Below are positions 1 to 7,680 of a stretch of DNA of 64,000 nucleotides, piece by piece. Position 1 is the stretch's first letter, and each line of letters begins with the position of its first letter. The stretch is from Micavibrio sp. (GTDB taxonomy: Bacteria; Pseudomonadota; Alphaproteobacteria; Micavibrionales; Micavibrionaceae), in assembly GCA_030824965.1 (NCBI GenBank), contig JAPJQV010000004.1:206994-270993 (forward strand), read 5' to 3'. The notes beneath the pieces are model-generated. The model ran no database searches. It saw only the letters and a program-made list of their open reading frames with translations, and was not told where the DNA came from. The translations under genes and the position numbers were made by a program.

Positions 1-1020
1 ACCCGCCATTTGCGATTTCTTGATCTCGCTATCCCAATACGCACCTTTAACAAGGCGCACTTGTAATTTACGCCCGTGAGCTTTGGCCATAGCTTGCAAA
101 TCGTCGATCAGGCGGAAACATCTTTTATCATAGGCTTGTATGGCAAGACCGAACCCGTTCCAGCCTTTCAGATCAGGATCGCCGCTTACCGCTTCGATAA
201 TCTTAAGAGATAACTCAAGGCGATCCGCTTCCTCGGCATCGACGGTCAGCCCCATATCGTAACTTTTGGCAATCAGGCAAAGCGCCTTTAATTGCGCCGC
301 AATCTCCGGCACACAAATATCGCTTTGCGTCCAGACATAGCGCGGGTGCAGCGCCGATAATTTAACCGACATGCCGCTGCGGTTTGCTGTATCACCCTCC
401 GAAGACTGCCCTATCGCATGCGCGGCTGCCTCGTAGGCCCTGAAATATCTTTCCGCATCAATGCGTGTTCTTGCCCCTTCTCCCAGCATATCATAAGATA
501 AGCGATAATTTTTTTGCTCGGGCCCACGCGCATTTTTGATAGCTTGCGAGATTGCTTCACCAATAACGAATTGCTGACCGATACGGCGCACGGCCTCTTC
601 CAAACTTTTGCGGATAACAGGCTTGCCGATAGAACCTAAAAAAGACCCAAGCGTTTTTTGCGCCAGCGATAAACCGACACCGGCAGCCTTCAAAAACATA
701 TCGCCGCCGCTCCGGCTCCAATCCGCGCCAGTGATTTTTTCCTCGATCAGATCATCCTTGGTATCGGAATCAGGAATTCGCAGCAGGGCTTCGGCCAGGG
801 TCATCAGCGCCAGACCACCTTCACTCTGCAAAGGAAAATGCTCCAGAAAATGTTCGATCTCGCTTACACCGCTTTTTCGCGACTTTATTTTACCAATTAA
901 AAGAGAGGAAAAATTCTCAACTCTTTTGGCTCTGGCACTGTCCCATGACAGGTTTTCAAGAAGGGAGTTGACGACTTTTGTTTCATCTTCGAGATGATCA
1001 CTTGCAAAGGAGAAATTCAT
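1..1020 (-). CDS. putA: Bifunctional proline dehydrogenase / L-glutamate semialdehyde dehydrogenase, N-terminal 340 codons (cut by window edge)
   Basis: PutA oxidises proline to glutamate in two steps. Only the N-terminal part is present, and the frame is open through base 1. The protein starts MNFSFASDHLED at base 1020. It carries hallmarks of the proline dehydrogenase barrel: LSALHPRY, then DAEEADR, then RLVKGAYWDSEIK next to the window edge. There is no ribbon-helix-helix DNA-binding domain at the N-terminus, so this PutA is probably not an autorepressor. The start codon is only 19 bp from the divergent xseA start, so each promoter must lie partly inside the other gene or be very compact. 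The aldehyde dehydrogenase half is outside the window and is inferred from the family. Confidence 0.93.
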   Translation of the reverse strand, partial: MNFSFASDHLEDETKVVNSLLENLSWDSARAKRVENFSSLLIGKIKSRKSGVSEIEHFLEHFPLQSEGGLALMTLAEALLRIPDSDTKDDLIEEKITGADWSRSGGDMFLKAAGVGLSLAQKTLGSFLGSIGKPVIRKSLEEAVRRIGQQFVIGEAISQAIKNARGPEQKNYRLSYDMLGEGARTRIDAERYFRAYEAAAHAIGQSSEGDTANRSGMSVKLSALHPRYVWTQSDICVPEIAAQLKALCLIAKSYDMGLTVDAEEADRLELSLKIIEAVSGDPDLKGWNGFGLAIQAYDKRCFRLIDDLQAMAKAHGRKLQVRLVKGAYWDSEIKKSQMAG

Positions 1021-1039
1021 AAGGTTTAAATTAGACCAG

Positions 1040-2374
1040 ATGAGCATGAATTCCAATGTCCCAGAGCTAAGCGTTTCCGAATTGTCTTTTTCCTTGAAAA
1101 AGACTCTTGAGGACAGTTTTGGCCGCGTACGCGTGCGCGGTGAATTATCCAAGGTCAAAATCCATACGTCCGGCCACATGTATTCGGACCTGAAAGATGC
1201 CGACTGCCTGATCAATATCGTTTGCTGGAAAGCAACAGTGGCGCGTCTCTCGGTGCGCCCTGAAGAAGGCCTCGAAGTGATCGTCACAGGCCGCGTGACA
1301 ACCTATCCGTCGCGTTCCAATTACCAGCTCGTCGTTGAAAATATTGAACTGGCTGGTGAAGGCGCGCTTTTAAAAATGCTGGAAGACCGCCGCAAGCGTC
1401 TTGCCGCCGAAGGCCTCTTTGATGAAAGCCGGAAGAAAAGACTTCCTTTCCTGCCGGAAGTCATCGGCGTTGTGACGTCCCCGACCGGCGCCGTTATCCG
1501 CGATATATTGCATCGCCTTGAAGACCGCTTTCCGCGCCGCGTTATTGTATGGCCGGTCAAAGTTCAAGGTCAGGGAGCATCGGAAGAGATAGCGGCCGCA
1601 ATCAAGGGATTTTGCTGTCTTGATGAAAATTGTGTTACACCTAGGCCCGATCTTCTGATCGTTGCCCGCGGTGGTGGTTCTTTGGAAGATTTAATGCCGT
1701 TTAACGAGGAAATCGTCGTTCGTGCCGCGGCTAACTGCACGATTCCGCTGATTTCGGCTGTCGGCCATGAAACGGATACGACGTTAATTGATTATGTCTC
1801 CGACCATCGGGCGCCGACACCGACAGCAGCGGCGGAGCGCGCCGTACCCGAACGCCTTGGTATTTTAGGCTGGCTACAGGAAAATCAGCATCGCCTGACC
1901 TCTACGATGTCGCGAATCGTAAAATCCCATCGGCAGGAAATTTCAATGCTGGACGCCCACCTGAAAGATCCGAAACGCCTGCTGGAGTTGAAAATACAGT
2001 CACTTGACCGGGCATCGGATAAGCTGTCGCATTGTTTGGAACGTCAGGTGTCTCTAAAAAACCAGTTTTTGCAGAAAATTGCCTCCCGTCTGCTTCATCC
2101 GCGCCAGAGACTGGATCAGGCTGAGCAGCATTTATCTTTTCAAATTAAAAATCTTACGCGTATTGAAAACAATTTACTGGAACAACCCGCCCGTCGTCTC
2201 TTGCAAGCCGGGCAAATGCTGGAACTTCTATCCTTTAAAAATATTCTCAGACGCGGTTATGCCGTAGTGCGTTCCCCGGAAGGCCACTTGATTTCGACGG
2301 CACAGGCCGCAAAGTCGCATGATGAGCTAACTATTGAGTTTGCAGACGATCATATTAAGATTTTCCCAAAATAG
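1040..2374 (+). CDS. xseA: Exodeoxyribonuclease VII large subunit
   Basis: Large subunit of ExoVII, which degrades single-stranded DNA to oligonucleotides during mismatch repair and recombination. The 444 aa match the usual length (about 450). An N-terminal OB fold (about residues 10-105) is followed by the catalytic core with GVVTSPTGAVIRD, ARGGGSLEDL (about residue 210) and SAVGHETDTTLID. A long helical, probably coiled-coil segment follows, and then the C-terminal RRGYA motif. A second ATG lies 6 nt downstream (1046) and no strong Shine-Dalgarno site precedes either start. The small subunit gene xseB is not adjacent. Confidence 0.96.
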   Translation: MSMNSNVPELSVSELSFSLKKTLEDSFGRVRVRGELSKVKIHTSGHMYSDLKDADCLINIVCWKATVARLSVRPEEGLEVIVTGRVTTYPSRSNYQLVVENIELAGEGALLKMLEDRRKRLAAEGLFDESRKKRLPFLPEVIGVVTSPTGAVIRDILHRLEDRFPRRVIVWPVKVQGQGASEEIAAAIKGFCCLDENCVTPRPDLLIVARGGGSLEDLMPFNEEIVVRAAANCTIPLISAVGHETDTTLIDYVSDHRAPTPTAAAERAVPERLGILGWLQENQHRLTSTMSRIVKSHRQEISMLDAHLKDPKRLLELKIQSLDRASDKLSHCLERQVSLKNQFLQKIASRLLHPRQRLDQAEQHLSFQIKNLTRIENNLLEQPARRLLQAGQMLELLSFKNILRRGYAVVRSPEGHLISTAQAAKSHDELTIEFADDHIKIFPK

Positions 2375-2434
2375 ATTTGCATAACGCAACAAGATTTGTG
2401 TATGGTCTCCAGGAAATTGAGTAAGGAGATATCC

Positions 2435-2863
2435 ATGGGAATAATGCAGAAATTTTCGCAAGTCGTCAGAAATCGTATCGATAGCTGGTCAGACCCTTGG
2501 AAAGCCCATTTTGATTATTATGGCGCCTCACATGATAAGAAAAAGAATCCCACTTATAATGGCGACCGGCTTTTGCTTTCCAAGAACGACGGGGTTATTG
2601 AAATTTCTACCGCGCCTATATTTGTTCATCATGTAACCGCGCCTGCGGTAAGACCCATATCTGCGGTCTTTAATATACCTGGCCAAAGCAAACCGCTTTT
2701 TACAACAACATCGGAAACGGAAGCCATTCAATGGCTGGACGATTTTGTCAAAAAAACCTCGATGACCGTAGATGAACAAAAGCATTTCGATCGTTGGAAA
2801 AACAAGATAAGCGCCCCGGATACGCAAAATATACCTGTCCCGCATCCTGTGTGGCCTTATTAG
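2435..2863 (+). CDS. Hypothetical protein, 142 aa
   Basis: I do not recognise this family. The start at 2435 is chosen because AAGGAGAT ends 4 nt before it; an in-frame upstream start at 2396 lacks a ribosome-binding site. The protein starts MGIMQKFSQVVRNRID, is soluble in appearance, has no signal peptide or membrane segment, and ends in a Pro-rich tail (PVPHPVWPY). It lies 60 bp downstream of xseA on the same strand and could be co-transcribed with it. Confidence 0.75.
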   Translation: MGIMQKFSQVVRNRIDSWSDPWKAHFDYYGASHDKKKNPTYNGDRLLLSKNDGVIEISTAPIFVHHVTAPAVRPISAVFNIPGQSKPLFTTTSETEAIQWLDDFVKKTSMTVDEQKHFDRWKNKISAPDTQNIPVPHPVWPY

Positions 2864-2922
2864 GGTTTCGTAAAACCCGATCTTTCTTGCTACAATGGGC
2901 CAGGAAAGATAAGTAATTAGCC

Positions 2923-3423
2923 ATGCGCGCGAAACTCGACGAAGTAATGGAAAAATTGGGAGTAGGATACAACCTCTCCCCTTATGAAACCTGCCCATGG
3001 GCGGCATCGGATTTGATGGCGGGAATTACTTTCAGCGGCGAAGTGCGCATGTCGCCGGATGGCGATGAAATCGAGTGTGAGCTTCAACTGCTTAACGACA
3101 ATCCGGAAGCCGGAAAGCCATCGATTGAACATCTATTCTGGATGCAGATAACGCCCTTCACCGGTGATGTCTGGACCGTAAAAAACCTGCGTGTCAAAAA
3201 CGAAATCTGGAACAACAAAGTTTACAATTGGGAAGAAAAAGCCTGTAGCACGTTTCGCTCCTGCGTGACCGAACTCGCGCTTGGCAATGTGCCGGATTTC
3301 GATGAAATTCTGGATCGCGAATTCTTAAGCAAGGAGCGATTTGGCGACAGCCGCGGTGGCGGCGGCGGTAAATCGCCTAAAATCCGACCGGGGCAGCTTC
3401 TGAATATGAAGACCGGATTTTAG
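2923..3423 (+). CDS. Hypothetical protein, 166 aa
   Basis: Unrecognised cytoplasmic-looking protein. Starts MRAKLDEVMEKLGVGY, is rich in acidic and aromatic residues, and ends with a Gly-rich stretch (RGGGGGKSPK) and a short basic tail. It follows the 142-aa unknown gene after 59 bp in the same direction and converges on the TerD gene 25 bp away. The coding pattern and length suggest a real gene. Confidence 0.75.
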   Translation: MRAKLDEVMEKLGVGYNLSPYETCPWAASDLMAGITFSGEVRMSPDGDEIECELQLLNDNPEAGKPSIEHLFWMQITPFTGDVWTVKNLRVKNEIWNNKVYNWEEKACSTFRSCVTELALGNVPDFDEILDREFLSKERFGDSRGGGGGKSPKIRPGQLLNMKTGF

Positions 3424-3448
3424 TAAAAGCTAGTGTTTTTATCTAAGA

Positions 3449-4105
3449 TTACTGCGCGACGATAATGCCGTACTCCGTAGCGATTTTAGGAAGCCCGCCA
3501 TCTTCTAAAGTCCCTAGTCCATCAAAAAACCAGTTTGGGCCTTCACGCATTAAAGTGCCGACAATCACGGCTGTGGCTTTATGATTTTCTTCAAATTCTT
3601 TATCAAGATTGAATCGCATTAATTCAACGCCGGTTTCCGGATTGGTAATGCGTAGAAAGCAATTGCGTACGCTTTTGAAATTATGCTCGCGCACGCCTGC
3701 GTCATAAATTGAAATCACAAAACTTAAAGATACCACTTCAAAAGGCAGTGCCATTAGATCGACGAGCATGATCTCGTCATCGCCGTCACCTGCCCCTGTA
3801 CGGTTATCGCCTCGATGCTCGACTTCGCCGCCTGCACTTTTCAAATTGTTATAAAAGATAAAATCCTCGTCCATGCGGGTTTTGCCGCTTTTATCGAGGA
3901 GAAAAATACTGGCGTCCAAATCAGGCGCTTCACCGTCAAAACCGACAACATCCCAGCCTACACCGACCATGACCGTCTTTAACGTAGGGTCGAGCCTCGT
4001 GAGATTGACCTGCTCGCCGCGTTTGAGCTGAAAGCTTTTTACTTCCTTGCCGGAAGCCGCATCATGCGATGCTTGCGCAGATGTAGTAATTTTAACTTCT
4101 GTCAT
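3449..4105 (-). CDS. TerD-family protein (tellurium resistance / Ca-binding stress family)
   Basis: TerD-domain proteins bind Ca2+ and act in tellurite, stress or phage-related responses; the exact role is unknown. The signature is clear: GVGWDV, then LDASIFLLD, DEDFIFYNNLKS, EHRGDNRTG, and the acidic GDGDDE loop expected to bind calcium. The 218 aa are slightly longer than the usual ~190 because of an N-terminal extension. It is the distal gene of a minus-strand pair with the TerA-like gene, separated by an 83-bp spacer holding a large inverted repeat. Confidence 0.92.
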   Translation of the reverse strand: MTEVKITTSAQASHDAASGKEVKSFQLKRGEQVNLTRLDPTLKTVMVGVGWDVVGFDGEAPDLDASIFLLDKSGKTRMDEDFIFYNNLKSAGGEVEHRGDNRTGAGDGDDEIMLVDLMALPFEVVSLSFVISIYDAGVREHNFKSVRNCFLRITNPETGVELMRFNLDKEFEENHKATAVIVGTLMREGPNWFFDGLGTLEDGGLPKIATEYGIIVAQ

Positions 4106-4122
4106 GCCCTATAATCGGATTT

Positions 4123-4187
4123 CAGTTATCGGTTATCGAATTATGGCCAGCATAGATTAATTTCTGATGACTGGCCACCGATAACTG
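4123..4187. repeat. Nested inverted repeat between the TerA-like and TerD-like genes
   Basis: The outer arms CAGTTATCGGT (4123-4133) and ACCGATAACTG (4177-4187) are perfect 11-bp complements. The inner arms TGGCCAG (4144-4150) and CTGGCCA (4171-4177) are perfect 7-bp complements. The whole spacer can fold into one long interrupted hairpin. No T-run follows on the minus strand, so an mRNA-stabilising or processing element, or a small mobile palindrome, fits better than a terminator. Confidence 0.7.
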
Positions 4188-4188
4188 A

Positions 4189-4932
4189 TTACCCTTTTTT
4201 TCCTTCATCCCATTCAATACCGAACCCGAAAGCGCGGTCCATTTCCGCCTGACCGGGAAAATATTCAGTATAATTAGTTAGTTTGATGCCATTTCGGACA
4301 TTATCTATTCCCGCAACGGCGCAAATATCCATGTTGTCGTTGGGTGAGCCTATTGTCACCACCATCGGTTTTTCACCCGGTATTCTGACCTGAATTTGCG
4401 GCCTGAACTCAGCCCAGTTCGAGGCGCCTTTATAGATATAGACATAAAATAAAAGCCGTTTGATCTCGCTCCATTTCGCCCCATTGATCCTTATCCATTC
4501 GTCATCGCCCTCGCGATCGCCTGTTTGCTCGTCTTCGGAAAGAGAAAGATAAGGTTTGTCACCGAAATTACCGTGGAGCTTGCCGAAACATTGCAATGCG
4601 CCGCGCTGCCCGTCCTGCAATTCGTAAAGACAACCCAGATCTAGATCGATATCGCCTTTAGCGCCAAGCCCCAAAAGCTTGCCGATTTTCGATCCGACAT
4701 CCTTGACCTGATTATCCCATGACGCCGCGACCGTGATCGTGCCAAATCCGTCTTTGGACGGGGTCACTGCCAAACTGTCGCCGCGAGCCCCTAAATGATC
4801 GATGGCACTGCCTTGCGTATTCGGATCCAGAAACCCCGCGCATCCACGCGCCCTGCCATGGCCGGAAAATTTGGCGCGGTTTTCGTTGGCTCTGGCCAGT
4901 CCGCCTTGAGAAATATCGATTGGTTCTGGCAT
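4189..4932 (-). CDS. TerA-like tellurium resistance family protein
   Basis: Resembles the TerA branch of the TerD superfamily: DIDLDLGCLYELQDG, then GDREGDDEW, ING-KW and LLFYVYIYKGASNW, followed by a C-terminal beta-rich region. The function of these proteins is poorly defined; they co-occur with TerD proteins in stress and metal responses. The start at 4932 (MPEPIDIS, 247 aa) has AAAGGA just upstream, whereas the upstream in-frame start at 4998 would run towards the divergent ettA. It is the first gene of the pair with the TerD protein and diverges from ettA. Confidence 0.85.
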   Translation of the reverse strand: MPEPIDISQGGLARANENRAKFSGHGRARGCAGFLDPNTQGSAIDHLGARGDSLAVTPSKDGFGTITVAASWDNQVKDVGSKIGKLLGLGAKGDIDLDLGCLYELQDGQRGALQCFGKLHGNFGDKPYLSLSEDEQTGDREGDDEWIRINGAKWSEIKRLLFYVYIYKGASNWAEFRPQIQVRIPGEKPMVVTIGSPNDNMDICAVAGIDNVRNGIKLTNYTEYFPGQAEMDRAFGFGIEWDEGKKG

Positions 4933-5029
4933 AAAATTCCTTTGTTTCTGTAATTTATCCAGCAAATACTTGCGGAACAGACAAACACTCGCTATCAAAA
5001 TTCATCCCAACCGCTTCGGAGAAATAATA

Positions 5030-6709
5030 ATGGCCGCCTATCAATATGTCTACACGATGCAGAACTTGGTTAAATCCTATCCGGGCGGCAAAACCGTCCT
5101 CAATGGGATTACCCTGTCTTTCCTGCCCGGCGTTAAGATCGGCGTTCTGGGTCCGAACGGGTCCGGTAAATCTTCGCTTTTGCGCATTATGGCAGGTGTC
5201 GACAAGGAATTTACCGGCGAGGCATGGGCAGCCGAGGGCGCCCGTATTGGCTATTTGGAACAAGAGCCACAACTTGATCCCACCAAAAACGTGATCGAGA
5301 ACGTCATGGAAGCCTTGGGTCCTATCAAATCCAAAGTCGACCGCTTCAATCAGATCGGTTTGGAAATGGCCGAAGAAGGCGCTGATTTTGATACGCTGAT
5401 GACCGAAATGGGCGAGCTTCAGGAACAGATAGATGCCGCCGACGGCTGGGAGATCGAACGCACAGTTGAAATTGCCCTCGATGCGTTGCGATGCCCGCCC
5501 CCGGAAAGCCCGGTGACGAAATTATCAGGTGGGGAAAAACGCCGCGTCGCGCTTTGCAAACTCCTTCTCGAAAAGCCCGATCTGCTTTTACTCGACGAAC
5601 CGACCAACCACCTGGACGCGGAATCGGTCGCCTGGCTGCAGCGCCACCTCGAAGATTACAAAGGCACGGTCATCATGGTCACGCATGACCGCTACTTCCT
5701 CGACAATGTAACGAGCTGGATTTTGGAACTCGACCGCGGCCGTGGCATTCCTTATGAAGGCAACTATACCGAGTACCTGACCCAGAAGAAAAAACGTCTC
5801 GAACAGGAACAAAAATCCGAAGAAAACCGCCAGAGCACGCTGGACCGCGAACTTGCCTGGATCCAGACATCGCCATCCGCCCGCCGCTCGAAATCCAAGG
5901 CGCGTATTTCCGCTTATGAAGACATGCTGGCTGAGAAAGAAAACGATACCGTGGGCCGCGCCCAGATCGTTATCCCGGCTCCGCCGCGTCTTGGACATAT
6001 CGTTCTCGAAGTCAAAGACCTTTCTAAAGGTTTTGGTGATCGTCTTTTGATTGATAATCTTTCCTTTAATCTTCCGGCTGGCGGTATCGTCGGCGTTATC
6101 GGCCCGAACGGGGCTGGTAAATCGACCCTTTTCCGCATGATTACGGGCAATGAAGCCCCGGATTCAGGTACGTTCCGCGTAGCCGACTCCGTAAAGCTCG
6201 GCTATGTCGATCAGTCCCGCGACAATCTCGACGACAATAAAACCGTCTGGGAAGAAATCTCCGACGGTCTTGATATCTTGGAGCTTGGCAAAATCAAAAT
6301 GCAGTCGAGAGCCTATGTCGGCGCTTTCAATTTCAAGGGCGGCGACCAGCAGAAAAAACTCGGACAGCTTTCCGGCGGTGAAAGAAACCGCGTGCATTTG
6401 GCAAAGATGCTCAAAACCGGCGCGAATGTTCTTTTGCTCGACGAACCGACCAACGATCTCGATACCGAAACACTGGCCGCTCTCGAGGAAGCGTTAGAGC
6501 AATTCCCGGGCTGCGCCGTGGTCATCTCGCACGACCGCTGGTTCCTTGACCGTCTGGCGACACATATTCTGGCTTTTGAAGGTGACTCTCAGGTCGTCTG
6601 GTTCGAAGGAAATTACGAAGATTACGAAGCCGACCGCAAACGCCGTCTTGGTATCGCTGCGGATCAACCGCACCGGATTAAATACAAACCGCTCACACGC
6701 GCTGCCTAA
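5030..6709 (+). CDS. ettA: Energy-dependent translational throttle protein EttA (ABC-F)
   Basis: ABC-F ATPase that binds the ribosomal E site and gates entry into elongation according to the ATP/ADP ratio. The 559 aa match EttA (about 555). Two ABC domains are present: Walker A GPNGSGKSS near residue 42 with LSGGEKRR near 165 and LLLLDEPTNHLD, then an arm/linker region rich in Lys and Glu, then Walker A GPNGAGKST near 358 with LSGGERNR and LLLDEPTNDLD. No membrane segment. The start at 5030 is supported by CGGAGAAATAATA immediately upstream. A G/C-rich palindrome lies just past the stop codon. Confidence 0.96.
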   Translation: MAAYQYVYTMQNLVKSYPGGKTVLNGITLSFLPGVKIGVLGPNGSGKSSLLRIMAGVDKEFTGEAWAAEGARIGYLEQEPQLDPTKNVIENVMEALGPIKSKVDRFNQIGLEMAEEGADFDTLMTEMGELQEQIDAADGWEIERTVEIALDALRCPPPESPVTKLSGGEKRRVALCKLLLEKPDLLLLDEPTNHLDAESVAWLQRHLEDYKGTVIMVTHDRYFLDNVTSWILELDRGRGIPYEGNYTEYLTQKKKRLEQEQKSEENRQSTLDRELAWIQTSPSARRSKSKARISAYEDMLAEKENDTVGRAQIVIPAPPRLGHIVLEVKDLSKGFGDRLLIDNLSFNLPAGGIVGVIGPNGAGKSTLFRMITGNEAPDSGTFRVADSVKLGYVDQSRDNLDDNKTVWEEISDGLDILELGKIKMQSRAYVGAFNFKGGDQQKKLGQLSGGERNRVHLAKMLKTGANVLLLDEPTNDLDTETLAALEEALEQFPGCAVVISHDRWFLDRLATHILAFEGDSQVVWFEGNYEDYEADRKRRLGIAADQPHRIKYKPLTRAA

Positions 6710-6718
6710 TCCTTCTTT

Positions 6719-6747
6719 CCCTCTCCCCCTGAGCAGTGGGGAGAGGG
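6719..6747. repeat. Palindromic repeat downstream of ettA
   Basis: CCCTCTCCCC (6719-6728) and GGGGAGAGGG (6738-6747) form a perfect 10-bp stem with a 9-nt loop, followed by AGGGAGAGGGGG. This is the look of the dispersed 'ctctcccc...ggggagag' palindromes scattered through many proteobacterial genomes. It may act as an ettA 3' end. A relative with the same CCTCT-AGAGG core lies inside the radical SAM gene at 25864-25890. Confidence 0.7.
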
Positions 6748-6806
6748 ATCAAGGGAGAGGGGGTGTGACGATCAGGCACCGCTTTTTATTTCTGATAAAA
6801 ACTGTC

Positions 6807-6910
6807 ATTCCCCCCAATAGGGCGGGAATCTCTACTTGAACCACAACGACACAACGAAGAGAGGATGGGGCTTACCGAAGAACGCTTCTTCTCTGCGTCC
6901 TCTGCATGAT
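6807..6910. repeat. Dispersed-repeat remnants (two kinds)
   Basis: ATTCCC (6807-6812) and GGGAAT (6824-6829) bound a REP-like palindrome of the common 'cattcccgc...gcgggaatc' kind. From 6840 to 6910 the sequence (ACCACAACGACACAACGAAG and, opposite, CTTCTTCTCTGCGTCCTCTG) resembles a degenerate 'accacagaggacgcagag' type inverted repeat. No gene is visible between 6710 and 6972. Assignment rests on pattern recognition only. Confidence 0.4.
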
Positions 6911-6972
6911 GTTCTTAGAAAACCTTGACAAATAAGGAATATTATCCTATTATCCGAAATAAAAAGGATAAA

Positions 6973-7680
6973 ATGCCTCAAGTTCGAAAAAACCCCAGAT
7001 CCACACCCCAGCTTCAAGCTCTTATCAAACAGGCCAATGACAATGACCGCCTGATAATCTTAAAAACTGTCAATCGCAGACCCGCCAAAGCGTTGCGCCA
7101 ATCCGTTCCCGATATCGAAAATGCGCTGGCTCTCCTCAATCTTCTCTATGCGCATCGGTCCGCGCCCAAAACATACGAACAGGCGATACATTTTTACAAC
7201 TGGCAGCACCACGCCCTGCACCGCCTTTTTCTACAGCTTGCCTGCCATAACACCATGAACATGTTTTGCCTGGTCCTTAAGACCGCAAGTTTAAGCTTAC
7301 GCGCCTGTCAGAAAAGGGAAGCCCTCAAAAAGTTTTTAAAAAAATTCCCTGCAAACGAAATAGACAAAACGACGAACGAAATAATCAGGAGACGAAAAAA
7401 TGCCGAGATGGACCGACGAAGCCAGAGTTTTACAGGCAGAGAAAATAAGACAGCTCAAACCATGGCTGAAAACGACAGGTCCGAAAACAGAGGAAGGCAA
7501 GGAAAACTCCTCCCGAAACGCCATGAAACACGGGATGCGGTCAGAACTTGCCAAGGAACTGCGCCAGACATTGCGGCAACAGGCGCAAATCCTCAAAGGC
7601 TTGCAGTGATTTGCCCAACCCTGTTATGCATCGGCCAAATTTCCCCGTATTCGGGTTGCAATAAAAAACATAATGGCTAA
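6973..7680 (+). CDS. Hypothetical protein; C-terminal part doubtful
   Basis: Unrecognised. The start at 6973 (MPQVRKNPRSTPQ) has AAGGATAA just upstream. The first ~140 residues look like a genuine basic helical protein. The open frame then continues to 7680 (235 aa) but fully overlaps, in another frame, the better supported 69-aa gene at 7400-7609. The A/T homopolymers near 7328-7345 could mark a frameshift: in the other frames stops occur near 7361-7383, right before the ribosome-binding site of the next gene. The real gene may therefore end near 7380. It sits in the repeat-rich accessory patch. Confidence 0.45.
   Translation: MPQVRKNPRSTPQLQALIKQANDNDRLIILKTVNRRPAKALRQSVPDIENALALLNLLYAHRSAPKTYEQAIHFYNWQHHALHRLFLQLACHNTMNMFCLVLKTASLSLRACQKREALKKFLKKFPANEIDKTTNEIIRRRKNAEMDRRSQSFTGRENKTAQTMAENDRSENRGRQGKLLPKRHETRDAVRTCQGTAPDIAATGANPQRLAVICPTLLCIGQISPYSGCNKKHNG
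7400..7609 (+). CDS. Small basic protein of the 'TGPKT-EGK-RNAxKHGxRS' family, 69 aa
   Basis: Starts MPRWTDEARVLQAEKIRQL and carries the string KTTGPKTEEGK followed by SSRNAMKHGMRS. This signature recurs in small uncharacterised proteins across proteobacteria, often in multi-copy or mobile contexts. The ribosome-binding site is good (CAGGAG, 8 nt from the ATG). The function is unknown; a nucleic-acid-binding role is only a guess from its basic character. It overlaps the doubtful tail of the preceding open frame. Confidence 0.75.
   Translation: MPRWTDEARVLQAEKIRQLKPWLKTTGPKTEEGKENSSRNAMKHGMRSELAKELRQTLRQQAQILKGLQ

Noticed and set aside
608..997. Plus-strand open frame of 129 codons
   Set aside because: Lies antisense within putA, whose minus-strand translation shows clear family motifs; the plus frame has none.
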